Source of the DNA: an uncultured Oscillospiraceae bacterium
GTDB taxonomy: Bacteria; Bacillota; Clostridia; Oscillospirales; Oscillospiraceae
Direction of reading: 5' to 3'
Assembly: GCA_947627715.1 (NCBI GenBank)
Contig: CANQXK010000004.1
Location: forward strand, 1-64,000
Length of the DNA stretch: 64,000 nucleotides
In this document: positions 15,378 through 23,987 of the stretch, one piece after another
Layout: every line of letters starts with the position of its first letter
How positions within the stretch are numbered: position 1 is the stretch's first letter
Program-made: the position numbers and the translations under genes
Notes under the pieces: model-generated
The model's input: the letters and a program-made list of their open reading frames with translations, nothing else
Told to the model about the DNA's origin: nothing
Database searches by the model: none

Positions 15378-16494
15378 TCCAGTAGAAGCCGCTGTCCGGC
15401 ATCGCGCCGCCGATGGAGGCGGGGTTGGCGTCAAAGAGCACCTGGAAATACGGCTCCAGGGTGGTGCGGACGCTGTCCCCGGCCACGTATGTCAGGGAGT
15501 CGCCCAGGTCCGCGATGGCCTTTTTGGCGATGGGGGCCTTGGGGACGATGCCGTAGCTCTCGCACAGGGCGGCGGCCCCCTCCGGGTCGGCCTTCACGGC
15601 GGTAATGGACGCCTCATAGTCGGCCAGGAAATGCTCCATGGCCTGGGGGTTTTCCTGGGCAAACTCCGTGCGGACCACCACACAGCCCATGGTGAGCTGC
15701 CCGCCGGTCTCCAGGGCGTCCCACTCGGCGGTCATGTCCAGGGCGGAGCGGACCTCCTGATTCTGGATCAAAACGGCGGTGGCGGCGGGGACGGGGAGCA
15801 TGGCAAGGTCGATCTCCCCGGCGGCCATCTTGGTCTGAATAACGCCGGCGTCGTCAAAGACGATCTGCACGTCCGCGTCCTCCACAGGCTCCTGGTCGGT
15901 GCTGACGGTGAGGCCGTTCCGGGTCAGGATATATTTGAGGGCGTACTCAGGGTTCGCGCCCTGGCCGGGGGAGTAGACGGTCTTGCCCTTCAGGTCCGCC
16001 ACGGAGTGGACGGTGTCGCCCTTCTCCAAAATGTAGAGCACGCCCAGGGTGTTGAGGGCGACCACCTGCACCTGTCCCTGTGTCTTGTTGTAGAGGGCGG
16101 CGGCCACGTTGGTGGCCACGGCGGCGATGTCAAAGTCGCCGTTGATGAGGCCCGCCTGGATCTGCTGGTTGTCCGCCAGGGCGGAGACCGTGTAGCGGTT
16201 CCGGGTCTCGCCCTTATCGCTGCTCTCCATGAGCTTCACCGCGCCCATGCCCGTGGGGCCGGTGAGGACGGCAAAGTTCACGGGCACCGCCTGCTCCGGG
16301 GTCCCGGAGGTCTCGCCGCCGGAGGTCTCGCTGCCGGTGGTTTCGTTATTAACGGTTTCGCTGCCCGCGGTCTCGCCGCCGGGGGCGGAGGTCTCGCCGG
16401 GGGCTTCCGTCTCCTTCCCGGACTGCCCTGCGCCGCAGGCGGCCAGAGAGAGGACCAGGGCGGCGGCGAGAAGGAGAAGTAATGTTTTTTTCAT
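15367..16494 (-). CDS. ABC transporter substrate-binding lipoprotein
   Basis: A 375-residue solute-binding lipoprotein. The signal peptide ends in the lipobox LSLAAC, so Cys20 would be lipidated. A Gly/Glu/Thr-rich linker (about 25-70) carries the mature domain away from the membrane. The fold resembles NMT1/SsuA-like proteins, with VLTGPTGMGAVKLME near the start and INGDFDIAAVATNVAAALYN as the typical dissection of this group. The gene lies 31 bases after the Crp/Fnr gene and is followed by permease and ATPase, forming a four-gene operon with its own regulator first. Confidence 0.9.
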   Translation of the reverse strand: MKKTLLLLLAAALVLSLAACGAGQSGKETEAPGETSAPGGETAGSETVNNETTGSETSGGETSGTPEQAVPVNFAVLTGPTGMGAVKLMESSDKGETRNRYTVSALADNQQIQAGLINGDFDIAAVATNVAAALYNKTQGQVQVVALNTLGVLYILEKGDTVHSVADLKGKTVYSPGQGANPEYALKYILTRNGLTVSTDQEPVEDADVQIVFDDAGVIQTKMAAGEIDLAMLPVPAATAVLIQNQEVRSALDMTAEWDALETGGQLTMGCVVVRTEFAQENPQAMEHFLADYEASITAVKADPEGAAALCESYGIVPKAPIAKKAIADLGDSLTYVAGDSVRTTLEPYFQVLFDANPASIGGAMPDSGFYWNAG

Positions 16495-16525
16495 GTTGTT
16501 CCTTTCCAGACGGAATCGGCCAGTT

Positions 16526-17167
16526 TCATTTCAGCGATTCCGGCTTTAACACAGTTATTGTTTTCCCGGATTTTGCGATTATCCCGGCGTCAAGGAGTCT
16601 GTCCAACTGCCGGTAGAGGGAGGCGCGGGCGACGCCCAGACGCGAGGCCAGCTCCGTCAGGGACCGCACGGTGATGACCCCCGACTCCCCCATGTTCTTC
16701 AAAAGGAAATCGGAGAGCTTGCGCTCGCCGGAGCCGGAGGACAGGGCGTCCACCTTGGCCGAGAGGAAGCGGATGCGCTGGGCCAGGTAGCGCAGATAGT
16801 TGTCCCGGACGACGGAGCTTTGGTGGATGAGGGAGGCCACCTGCTCCTGGGTGAGGAAGAGGATATGGCTGGCCTTGCGGGCGGTGAGGGTGGAGACGTA
16901 CAGCTCCTCGTCGGTGAAGAGGGCCGCCGCGCCAAAGAGGTCGCCGGGGGCAAGCTCGCTGACGGTGAGCGCGCCCTTGCGGACGGTGACCGCGCCGCTC
17001 AGCACGATCCCCAGCTCCCGCCGGAAGCTTTCGGGGGAGTAGATCACCTCGCCCTTGCGGTAGGAGCGGGCGACGCACCGGCCCTCCACCGCCTCGGCCA
17101 CGTCCTCCGCCGTCAGGCCCCGGAAAAGAAACGTCTGTTGAAGAAGCGCAAGCTCTTCGCCGGTCAT
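16526..17167 (-). CDS. Crp/Fnr family transcriptional regulator
   Basis: A 213-residue regulator. The cyclic-nucleotide-binding-like beta barrel (about 10-120; VIYSPESFRRELGIVLSGAVTVRK, LAPGDLFGAAALF) is followed by a dimer helix and a winged helix-turn-helix (SLTELASRLGVARASLYRQLDRLLDAGII). No N-terminal Cys cluster is present, so it is not an oxygen-sensing Fnr. The start at 17167 has AGGAGG eight bases upstream; the longer frame to 17287 runs through the promoter. The perfect palindrome at 17188-17201 lies between promoter and start, pointing to autoregulation of the whole operon. The ligand is unknown. Confidence 0.9.
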   Translation of the reverse strand: MTGEELALLQQTFLFRGLTAEDVAEAVEGRCVARSYRKGEVIYSPESFRRELGIVLSGAVTVRKGALTVSELAPGDLFGAAALFTDEELYVSTLTARKASHILFLTQEQVASLIHQSSVVRDNYLRYLAQRIRFLSAKVDALSSGSGERKLSDFLLKNMGESGVITVRSLTELASRLGVARASLYRQLDRLLDAGIIAKSGKTITVLKPESLK

Positions 17168-17187
17168 GGGGGTATCCTCCTGAAAGT

Positions 17188-17201
17188 GTCTCATATGAGA
17201 C
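17188..17201. promoter_or_regulatory. Palindromic operator GTCTCATATGAGAC
   Basis: A perfect 14-base palindrome 21 bases upstream of the Crp/Fnr start and just downstream of the predicted transcription start. Size and position fit the regulator's own binding site acting as a repression roadblock. Half-sites of the same sequence occur in the deoC-sigK intergenic region. Confidence 0.7.
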
Positions 17202-17212
17202 GGAATATAAGA

Positions 17213-17241
17213 ATTATAGCAGACCGCCGGGGAAATGTCAA
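17213..17241 (-). promoter_or_regulatory. Consensus sigma-A promoter of the Crp/Fnr-ABC operon
   Basis: On the minus strand TTGACA, exactly 17 bases, TATAAT: a full consensus match at both boxes. Such a strong promoter next to an operator suggests control mainly by repression. Confidence 0.92.
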
Positions 17242-17285
17242 CACCAATCGTTAAAAAAATATCAAATTGACCCGGTAACACGGAC

Positions 17286-17315
17286 AAAAAAAATCCCCCG
17301 GCCGATGGCCGGGGG
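17286..17315 (-). terminator. Intrinsic terminator of the M3 peptidase gene
   Basis: CCCCCGGCC/GGCCGGGGG stem with a three-base loop, followed on the minus strand by ATTTTTTTT. It lies 23 bases after the stop. Confidence 0.93.
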
Positions 17316-17338
17316 AGAAAGGGCGCTGTGAGGAGGGT

Positions 17339-19570
17339 TTACTGGGCGTCGACCAGCTGCGCGGCGGCAACCTGGGCGAATACCACCAGGACCTTGGCAA
17401 GCTCGCCCCGCTGGATGGCGGAGGTGGGGTTCAGGTGGTTCCCGCTTCCCTCAAAGATCGCGTTGTCCACGCACCAAACCAGGGCGTCCTCGGCCCAGCT
17501 GTCGATCTTGTCCGCGTCGGCGAAGGGAAGGGCCTCGTCGCTGACGGAGGTGTCAAGCTCCAAGTACGCGGCGGCGTTGTAGAGCATCAGGGCCACCTGC
17601 TCGCGGGTGACCTTGGCCTCGCCGTTGAAGCTGCCGTACATCCCCTCGATGATGCCGTTTTCATACGCCCAGTTGGCGTAATCGGTGTACCACGTGCCGG
17701 CGGTGTCCTTGAAATTGTCCTGCTCCGGGGCCTCGCTGCCCAGCAGGTTGCAGATGGCGGTGACGGCCTCGGCGCGCTTTGTACGGCTCTCCGGGGAGAA
17801 GGTGGAGTCGCTGATGCCGCTCATGATGTCGTTTTCATAGGCGGTGCAGACGTACTCATAATACCAGGCGTCCATATCCACGTCGTCGAAGTAGTACATA
17901 CGCATACCGTCCTGGGCGCGCTCCTCCAAATTCAGGATGGAGGACACGTTTTTGGCGATCTCCGCGATGTACTCCGGGTCCATGGGGTTGACGCCGCAGA
18001 TGTCCATAAACTGGTCCTGGAAGGCGTCGTAGTAGGGACAGGCCATAAACGCGAGGTACTGGTCAACCGCCGTATCCAGACCCTCCTCCTGGGCGATGTT
18101 CCAGAAGGTGAGCGCGCCGATGGCGGAGGTGGCGTAGCTTATGTAGTAGAAGGGACTCTGGGTCATGTGGGGGATGCCGATGAAGGCGTAATCGTAACCC
18201 TTAAGGCCGTACTCATGGGCGATCTCCAGGAACTTCTCGTTGATCATGTCAATGGTCACGTCCGGGGTGGAGTAGGCGTAAAGCTCCAGCTCGGCGACCA
18301 ACGCGCCGTTGAGGATGCCGCCGATGACCATGTTGTTGAGAAGCTCGTCCATGGCGATATTGGCTGCGTCGCCGAAGATGTCCTCATAGAAGCTGGAGAA
18401 GAGAAGCTCAAGGGCCTGAGAGTGGACCTCGCCCACGTCAAAGGAGCAGGTGCCGTCGTTCCAGGTGTGGGGGTGCCAGTAGAAGTTGCTGTAGTGGCCA
18501 AACTCGTGGACGATGGTGGTGAAATCGTAGAACTCACCGTAGGGGGAGTTGAAGAAGAAGGGGGCGCCGTAGGTGGGGATGTTGGTGGTGAAGCCGCCGT
18601 CATACTTCGTCTCGCGGTATTCGATGTCGTAGAGATGGTGGTCGATCATGTAGTCCCAGGTCTCCAAAAGTTCGCTGGAGAGCTGGCCGATATAGGGGCG
18701 GATGACGTCCAGCGTCTCGCTGGTGGTGTAGTCGCTGTAAAGAAGATCGCCCGCCGCGACAGGGTCCTGCGCCAGGTCGTAGTCCTCGGCATAGGAGATT
18801 TGTCTGGCCAGGGGGACGATGTACTTCTTGACGGCGGCGAAGAACGTCTCGGCCTCCTCCGGGGTGTAGTCGCGCCCGAAGACCTGCTCGTAGGCGTAGT
18901 CGGCGTAGCCGTCATACTGGGGATAGAGCGCAGCCAGGGCCTTGTTGAGCCGGATGGACTCCATGTAGACGTTGACCATGCCCTCCAGGTCTCCGGCGTT
19001 AGCGGCCTGGTCATATGCGGAGTCGATGCCGCTGATTTCGCTGAGCAGGGCCGCCTCCTCGTCGCTCATGCCGCCGTAGTTGACATAATACTCAATGTCC
19101 GAAGCGGTGAGGTTGTCGTCGCTGATGATCTTATCCGCGGCCTTGGAGTCGAGAATGTCCTGAATGAGGTAGATGAAGGGGTCGTAACAGGCGAGATAGA
19201 CATCATAGGTGGAAAGATACAGCTCCAGGGAGTCTTCGTCCGTCACGTCGATGGAGGTCAGGATGTTCAGGAGGTTCAGGTCGCTGGAAAACGTCTGCAT
19301 CATGTCCGTCACCACGTGGAAAGCGTCCTCGATCTCCTGTACAGACGCATCCGCCTCGATGAGCGCCTCCACGTCGTCGATGGCGGCCAGGAACTCCTCC
19401 TCGGTGACGGGGACATATTCCATATCCTCAAAATTTACGTCCTCATGGGGGTAGTCGGAGAAAACGTTGGTCTCCCGCACGGCGGTATCGTCGTCACCGG
19501 CGGCCAGAACGGCGGGGGCCAGGGAGACGACCATGCACAGGGCCAGGAGCGCGGCTAAGAGCTTCTTCAT
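17339..19570 (-). CDS. Secreted M3-family metallopeptidase with C-terminal SLH repeats
   Basis: A 743-residue surface protease. A Sec signal peptide (MKKLLAALLALCMVVSLAPAV, then LAAG) is followed by an acidic helical domain and an M3 (oligopeptidase F-like) catalytic domain with HEFGH at residues 355-359, the zinc site and catalytic Glu. The family's downstream Glu ligand region DVGEVHSQALELL is also present. Residues from about 560 to the end contain three S-layer-homology motifs (DAWYYEYVCTAYENDIMSG, WYTDYANWAYENGIIEGM, and SWAEDALVWCVDNAIFEG with ATREQ-like cores), which anchor proteins to cell-wall polymers. Most M3 enzymes are cytoplasmic, so secretion plus SLH anchoring suggests peptide scavenging at the cell surface. 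Confidence 0.92.
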   Translation of the reverse strand: MKKLLAALLALCMVVSLAPAVLAAGDDDTAVRETNVFSDYPHEDVNFEDMEYVPVTEEEFLAAIDDVEALIEADASVQEIEDAFHVVTDMMQTFSSDLNLLNILTSIDVTDEDSLELYLSTYDVYLACYDPFIYLIQDILDSKAADKIISDDNLTASDIEYYVNYGGMSDEEAALLSEISGIDSAYDQAANAGDLEGMVNVYMESIRLNKALAALYPQYDGYADYAYEQVFGRDYTPEEAETFFAAVKKYIVPLARQISYAEDYDLAQDPVAAGDLLYSDYTTSETLDVIRPYIGQLSSELLETWDYMIDHHLYDIEYRETKYDGGFTTNIPTYGAPFFFNSPYGEFYDFTTIVHEFGHYSNFYWHPHTWNDGTCSFDVGEVHSQALELLFSSFYEDIFGDAANIAMDELLNNMVIGGILNGALVAELELYAYSTPDVTIDMINEKFLEIAHEYGLKGYDYAFIGIPHMTQSPFYYISYATSAIGALTFWNIAQEEGLDTAVDQYLAFMACPYYDAFQDQFMDICGVNPMDPEYIAEIAKNVSSILNLEERAQDGMRMYYFDDVDMDAWYYEYVCTAYENDIMSGISDSTFSPESRTKRAEAVTAICNLLGSEAPEQDNFKDTAGTWYTDYANWAYENGIIEGMYGSFNGEAKVTREQVALMLYNAAAYLELDTSVSDEALPFADADKIDSWAEDALVWCVDNAIFEGSGNHLNPTSAIQRGELAKVLVVFAQVAAAQLVDAQ

Positions 19571-19628
19571 TAGGGTGGTCCTCCATTATTGTATGTTCTT
19601 CAGCGAATCACGCCGCCAAATCGCTATC

Positions 19629-19657
19629 AGTATATCAGGTTTTGTCAGAAAATGCAA
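19629..19657 (-). promoter_or_regulatory. Promoter of the M3-SLH peptidase gene
   Basis: On the minus strand TTGCAT, 17 bases, TATACT, about 60 bases before the start codon; GGAGG precedes the ATG. Confidence 0.75.
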
Positions 19658-19760
19658 TCCGCCTGAGCGGGAAAAATTTATGCCGGGGGCAAAAATTTCA
19701 TTCCGGGCTTTTCTTTTGGGGAGAATGGGTGTAAAATAGACCCAGAAAGGGAGTGATCGC

Positions 19761-21374
19761 ATGGATAAGATCTACGTCACCGGGCACAAAAACCCCGACA
19801 CGGATTCCATCGTGGCGGCGCTGAGCTACGCCGCCCTGAGAAACGCCTCCGGCGACCGCCAGTTCGTGGCGGCAAGACTGGGGCATCTCTCCGACGAGAC
19901 CCACATGATCCTGGAGCGGTTCGGCTTCGACCCTCCCCTCTATGTCAAAGATATGCGCACCCAGGTGCAGGACCTGGACTTCGACGTGCCGCCCATCCTG
20001 AGCGGCGCGGTCACGGTGAACCGGGTGTGGTCGGCCATGGAGGAGGACAAGCACATCTCCGCCATTCCCATCACCGACGAGGACGGACGGCTCACCGGCA
20101 TGATGACGGCGGGGGACGTGGCGGCCTATGACATCGCCACCATCGAGGACCCCGCGCTTCGGGACGTGCCGCTGTTCAACATCCTCTCGGCGCTGGAGGG
20201 GCAGGTACTGGGGGACGGCGGCCTTGCCAACACGGTCACAGGCGAGGTGGTGCTGGCGCTGCCCCAGGGGGCGGGCCTGCCGCTTTTCAAGTCGAAGGAC
20301 ACCATCCTCATCTGCGGCGACCAGCCGGAGCTTCTGAAAAAGGCCCTGGAGGCCGGTATCCGCTGCGTGGTGCTGTGCAGGGCGCAGCTGCCGGAGGACG
20401 TGGACGTCTCCGCCGGCAATACCACGGTCATCTCCACGCCCTATGACAGCCTGCGGGCCGTCCGGCGCATCTTCCAGGCCATCCCCGTGGAGCGGCTGGC
20501 CGGGGGGCGCGACATCGAGGCGTTCCACCTCACCGACTACATAGACGACGTGAAGGAAGTGGTGCTCCAGAGCCGCTATCGGAGCTACCCCATCCTGGAC
20601 GGGAACGACCGGGTGGTGGGGACGCTCTCCCGCTTCCACCTTCTGAGGCCCCGCCGGAAAAAGGTGGTGTTGGTGGACCACAACGAGCTGGCCCAGTCCG
20701 TCCCCGGCCTTGACGAGACGGAGATCATGGAGATCATCGACCACCACCGCCTGGCGGACATTCAGACCCAGAACCCCATCTACGTGCGCAACGAGCCGGT
20801 GGGGAGCACCTGCACCATCATTGCGATGATGTACCAGGAGCGGGGCCTGATGCCCTCCCGGAAGCTGGCGGGCCTGATGGCGGCGGCCATCGTCTCCGAC
20901 ACCGTCATGTTCAAATCCCCCACCGCCACAAAGCGCGACAGGCAGATGGCGGAGCGGCTCGCCAATATAGGCGACCTGGACCTGGAGGAGCTGGGGCGGT
21001 TCATCTTTTCCGCCTCCGCCCCGGAGGACAAGCCGGTGCGGGATATGCTCTCGGCGGACTTCAAGGAGTTCCACATCGCCGGACACGCCTTTGGCATCTC
21101 CCAGATCACGTGCGTGGACTCCATGCGCCACTTAAAGCGCAAGAAGGAATTTTTAGAGGAGATGGGGGAGATTAAAAAGAAGAACGGCTACGCCATGATG
21201 ATCCTGATGCTCACCGACGTGCTCATCGAGGGCAGCCGCGTGCTGTGCCTTGGCGGCGAGGACATCTTCGCCCAGGCGTTCAACGTGGAGCTTCACGACA
21301 GCGAGGCGTTCCTGCCGGGAGTCATGTCCCGGAAAAAGCAGGTCGTCCCCATGCTGTCGGCATTGTGGGGGTAA
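19761..21374 (+). CDS. ppaC: Manganese-dependent inorganic pyrophosphatase with CBS and DRTGG domains
   Basis: A family II pyrophosphatase that hydrolyses PPi to two phosphates, 537 residues rather than the roughly 310 of the simple form. The DHH-type catalytic part is split around a regulatory insert. GHKNPDTDSIVAALSYA is near the N-terminus; DHNE and IDHHRLADIQTQNPI follow the insert. The insert contains a CBS domain (VNRVWSAMEEDKHISAIPITDEDGRL), a DRTGG-like domain, then a second CBS half (SRYRSYPILDGNDRVVGTLSRFH). This clostridial type is controlled by adenine nucleotides and by diadenosine polyphosphates in studied homologues. GGGAGTG lies before the ATG. It is monocistronic and followed by repeat array R1/R2. 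Confidence 0.95.
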   Translation: MDKIYVTGHKNPDTDSIVAALSYAALRNASGDRQFVAARLGHLSDETHMILERFGFDPPLYVKDMRTQVQDLDFDVPPILSGAVTVNRVWSAMEEDKHISAIPITDEDGRLTGMMTAGDVAAYDIATIEDPALRDVPLFNILSALEGQVLGDGGLANTVTGEVVLALPQGAGLPLFKSKDTILICGDQPELLKKALEAGIRCVVLCRAQLPEDVDVSAGNTTVISTPYDSLRAVRRIFQAIPVERLAGGRDIEAFHLTDYIDDVKEVVLQSRYRSYPILDGNDRVVGTLSRFHLLRPRRKKVVLVDHNELAQSVPGLDETEIMEIIDHHRLADIQTQNPIYVRNEPVGSTCTIIAMMYQERGLMPSRKLAGLMAAAIVSDTVMFKSPTATKRDRQMAERLANIGDLDLEELGRFIFSASAPEDKPVRDMLSADFKEFHIAGHAFGISQITCVDSMRHLKRKKEFLEEMGEIKKKNGYAMMILMLTDVLIEGSRVLCLGGEDIFAQAFNVELHDSEAFLPGVMSRKKQVVPMLSALWG

Positions 21375-21442
21375 GGGGGTCCTCAACATCATCATCGCGG
21401 AAGCCGCTTCCTCATACGCCGGAGGCTTGCGATATGGAGAGA

Positions 21443-21570
21443 AAAAGCCTTCCCCACTTGTGGGGAAGGTGGCCCCCGAAGGGGGCCGGATGAGGCCGAT
21501 GTGTGCCAGGGTTCCCACCTCATCCGTCGCCTGCGGCGACACCTTCCCCGCCCTGCGGGGAAGGCATTTT
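21443..21570. repeat. R1 repeat, short form
   Basis: The same terminal and hairpin modules as at 1231, but without the nested R4-derived hairpins between GGATGAGG and CCTCATCC, so this is probably the unexpanded form. It lies 68 bases after the pyrophosphatase stop. Confidence 0.9.
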
Positions 21571-21593
21571 TCTACGAATTCCGTTTGCGCGTC

Positions 21594-21734
21594 AAATGGC
21601 TCCCTTGCCGCGTAAGCGGGAAGGGAGCTGTCGAGCGAAGCGAGACTGAGGGTTAAACCGATGATAGAGCGGTCCGTTGACGGTGAACCCTCAGTCGCCT
21701 GCGGCGACAGCTCCCTTTATCAAAGGGAGCCAAA
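21594..21734. repeat. R2 repeat
   Basis: Runs from AAATGGC to GGGAGCCAAA, 23 bases after the R1 copy. Its two hairpins are GTCGAGC-GAA-GCGAGAC (21630-21646, with a tandem G-A mismatch) and GTCGCC-TGC-GGCGAC (21694-21708). The rest of 21375-21782 holds no recognisable gene. Confidence 0.88.
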
Positions 21735-21782
21735 GAGGTAATTGGATTTACATTCCGTCGCCGAAGTCGTCGTCCTTATTCT

Positions 21783-22670
21783 TCACTCCACCATGATAAG
21801 CTCATACTCGGTGGTGCCGAAGCCCAGCTTCTCGGCGGCCTCGATGATATGGCCTCCGTGGCGGGACTCCACGCGCTCTATGAAGTGCTTCTGGCCGGGG
21901 TCGTCCACGGCGGCGTAGATGAGGTCGAGGCACGCCTTATCCAGGGCCACGGGGTCCAGGGAGGAGAGGGTGCCGATGTCGGCCATGCAGGGGTCCTCGG
22001 CGACCTCGCAGCAGTCGCAGTCCACGGAGAGGTTGCACATCATGGAGACGAAGGCGCAGCGCCCCTCAAAATGGCGGTACACGGCGCTGGCTGCGTCGGC
22101 CATCGCCTCGGTGAAGCCGTCCTTGGAGGCGTGGTTGCCCCAGCAGCTCTCCGCGTTCCCGTCCGTTCCGCCGGAGTGGATGAGGGCCTTGCCGGCGGCG
22201 GAGGCGCAGCCGATGGAAAGCTGCTTCAGCGCCCCGCCGAAGCCCCCCATGGGGTGGCCCTTGAAGTGGGAGAGCACTAAGAGGGAGTCGTAGTTGAGAA
22301 GGTCCTTTCCCACCAGGTCCTGCTTCAGGATCTTGCCGCCGGGGATGGGCAGGACGGCGTCGGGGCCGGTCTCGTCCAGCAGGTCCACCTGGAAGGTGTC
22401 GCTCCAGCCGTGGTTTTTCAGGAGCTTCAGGTGCTTCTCGGACGTGTTCCGCTGGCCGCTGTAGGCGGTGTTTGCCTCGCAGATGGTGCCCTTTACGCGC
22501 TCCACCATGGGGCGCATGAACTCCGGGCGCAGGTAATTCTGGTTCCCCTCCTCGCCGGAGTGGACCTTCACGGCCACGCGGCCGGGGAGGTCAACGCCCA
22601 GACGCTCATACATCTCCACCACGGTCTCCGGGGAGATCTTTTTCGTGAAATATACCTTGGATCTTGCCAT
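21783..22670 (-). CDS. DUF362 domain-containing protein
   Basis: A 295-residue cytoplasmic protein of the DUF362 family, whose members are often fused to or neighbour ferredoxin domains; the biochemical role is unknown. Visible family features are VAVKVHSGEEGNQNYLRPEFM near the N-terminus, the central SHFKGHPMGGFGGALKQLSIG block, and a Cys cluster (CNLSVDCDCCEVAEDPC) that could bind a metal centre. No separate ferredoxin domain is attached, unlike the paralogue at 52244. AAGGAGG lies 8 bases before the ATG, and a clear promoter lies upstream. Confidence 0.85.
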   Translation of the reverse strand: MARSKVYFTKKISPETVVEMYERLGVDLPGRVAVKVHSGEEGNQNYLRPEFMRPMVERVKGTICEANTAYSGQRNTSEKHLKLLKNHGWSDTFQVDLLDETGPDAVLPIPGGKILKQDLVGKDLLNYDSLLVLSHFKGHPMGGFGGALKQLSIGCASAAGKALIHSGGTDGNAESCWGNHASKDGFTEAMADAASAVYRHFEGRCAFVSMMCNLSVDCDCCEVAEDPCMADIGTLSSLDPVALDKACLDLIYAAVDDPGQKHFIERVESRHGGHIIEAAEKLGFGTTEYELIMVE

Positions 22671-22720
22671 AACAATGCCTCCTTAGTGGGATGAAGATTT
22701 TGCGGTTTGTTTATATGGAT

Positions 22721-22750
22721 ATTCTACCACACTTCTCTGGGGAATGTAAA
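22721..22750 (-). promoter_or_regulatory. Promoter of the DUF362 gene
   Basis: On the minus strand TTTACA, 18 bases, TAGAAT; each box matches five of six consensus positions. Confidence 0.75.
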
Positions 22751-22805
22751 TAGATTTTGCCAAAGGCGATAAAAAATCCCGGAGCTTTTTGAAAAACGCC
22801 CCATG

Positions 22806-22829
22806 AAAAAAGACCGCCCGGAGGCGGTC
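22806..22829 (-). terminator. Intrinsic terminator of the DegV gene
   Basis: GACCGCC-TCCG-GGCGGTC on the minus strand, followed by TTTTTT. A shorter T-run on the plus side may allow weak bidirectional use. Confidence 0.9.
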
Positions 22830-22870
22830 TTTTCAGATTATCAGCACGTTCCCCTTTGCCGGCGCCGCGC

Positions 22871-23770
22871 TCAGTCGAGCCGCGCCTTTTTCACAAGGCT
22901 GAAGCCCAGGGGGTAGGGGCCGGTGTGGACGGAGATGGCCGCGCCGATGTGATAGATGGGCAGGTCCGCCTTGTGGCCCACGGACTCTAAATGCTGGGCG
23001 ATGAGGTCCCGGAAAACGACGCCCTCGTCGTAGTCAAACCCGTAGCCGATGTCGGCCACGTACTCATCGGGGGAGGAGAAGGTCTCGGTGACGTACTTCT
23101 GGGCGAGCTTGCCCACCATGTCCATGGACTTCTTCCGGGAGCGGGTGATGCCGGAGGGGAAGATCTCCCCCTCCTTGAGGGTGATGAGGGGCCGGATGCC
23201 CAAAAGCGCCCCGGCCATGCCGGCCAGCTTCCCGATGCGCCCTCCCGCCCGGAGGTAGTCAAGGTTCCCCACGGTGAAGAAGATGCGCCCGGTGGGGAGG
23301 ATCTCCCGCAGCCGCTTCACCGACTCCTCAAAGCCGATCCCGGCGTCCCGCAGCTTGCACAGCTCCAGCACCACAAGCCCCTGAAGGACGGTGTCCACGG
23401 TGGAGTCGATGACCTCCACCTTCGTGTCGGGGTATTCGTCCTTTAAGAGCGCCTTGGCCGCCAGGGCCACCTCGTAGCAGGAGGAGAACTTGCGGGTGAT
23501 GGTGATGCAGACGATGTCCTGCCCCGCCTTCGCGGCCTCCTCAAAGGCCGTCAGGAAGTCGGAGGTGGGGGGCATGGAGCTTTTGGGGAACTGGCCCTTG
23601 TGCTCCACCATCCACTTGTAGAAGTCGGACTTGGAGATGTCCACGTTTTCTTTGATGTAGTTTTTGTCATCCATGGTGACGTAGAAGGGGACCACCTGGA
23701 TGCCGCGTTCCCGCACGATCTCCTCTGGAAGATCGCAGGAGCCGTCGGAGATGATGGCGTAATTCGACAT
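22871..23770 (-). CDS. DegV family fatty-acid-binding protein
   Basis: A FakB-like protein of 299 residues. DegV proteins bind a fatty acid and in many Firmicutes present it to the kinase FakA for incorporation into phospholipid. Family features: MSNYAIISDGSCDLPEEIV at the N-terminus, SMPPTSDFLTAFEEA, the FSSCYEVALAAK serine-containing turn, LDYLRAGGRIGKLAG, and a C-terminal IGAAISVHTGPYPLG. The start at 23770 has GGAGGT seven bases upstream; the 24 extra upstream codons run into the promoter. No fakA is visible in the window. Confidence 0.92.
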   Translation of the reverse strand: MSNYAIISDGSCDLPEEIVRERGIQVVPFYVTMDDKNYIKENVDISKSDFYKWMVEHKGQFPKSSMPPTSDFLTAFEEAAKAGQDIVCITITRKFSSCYEVALAAKALLKDEYPDTKVEVIDSTVDTVLQGLVVLELCKLRDAGIGFEESVKRLREILPTGRIFFTVGNLDYLRAGGRIGKLAGMAGALLGIRPLITLKEGEIFPSGITRSRKKSMDMVGKLAQKYVTETFSSPDEYVADIGYGFDYDEGVVFRDLIAQHLESVGHKADLPIYHIGAAISVHTGPYPLGFSLVKKARLD

Positions 23771-23806
23771 TTTTACACCTCCACAGAGTAACCCTTTATA
23801 CAATAC

Positions 23807-23835
23807 AGTATAAGCCAAAAGCAGGCAATTGACAA
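23807..23835 (-). promoter_or_regulatory. Promoter of the DegV gene
   Basis: On the minus strand TTGTCA, 17 bases, TATACT; five of six matches in each box. Confidence 0.82.
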
Positions 23836-23987
23836 TATGCAAAGTTTCGGGGGAGTGTGCCTTTTAAGCGAACACAATGTGGAAATTATGTTTAAGATTT
23901 CAAAAAAAGCAGAAAACGGCGGGAGGATCCGGCAGGTGGAGCGTCTAAAGAGTGAAGGCCCGGACAGGGAGGGAAAGGAGCAGGGAA

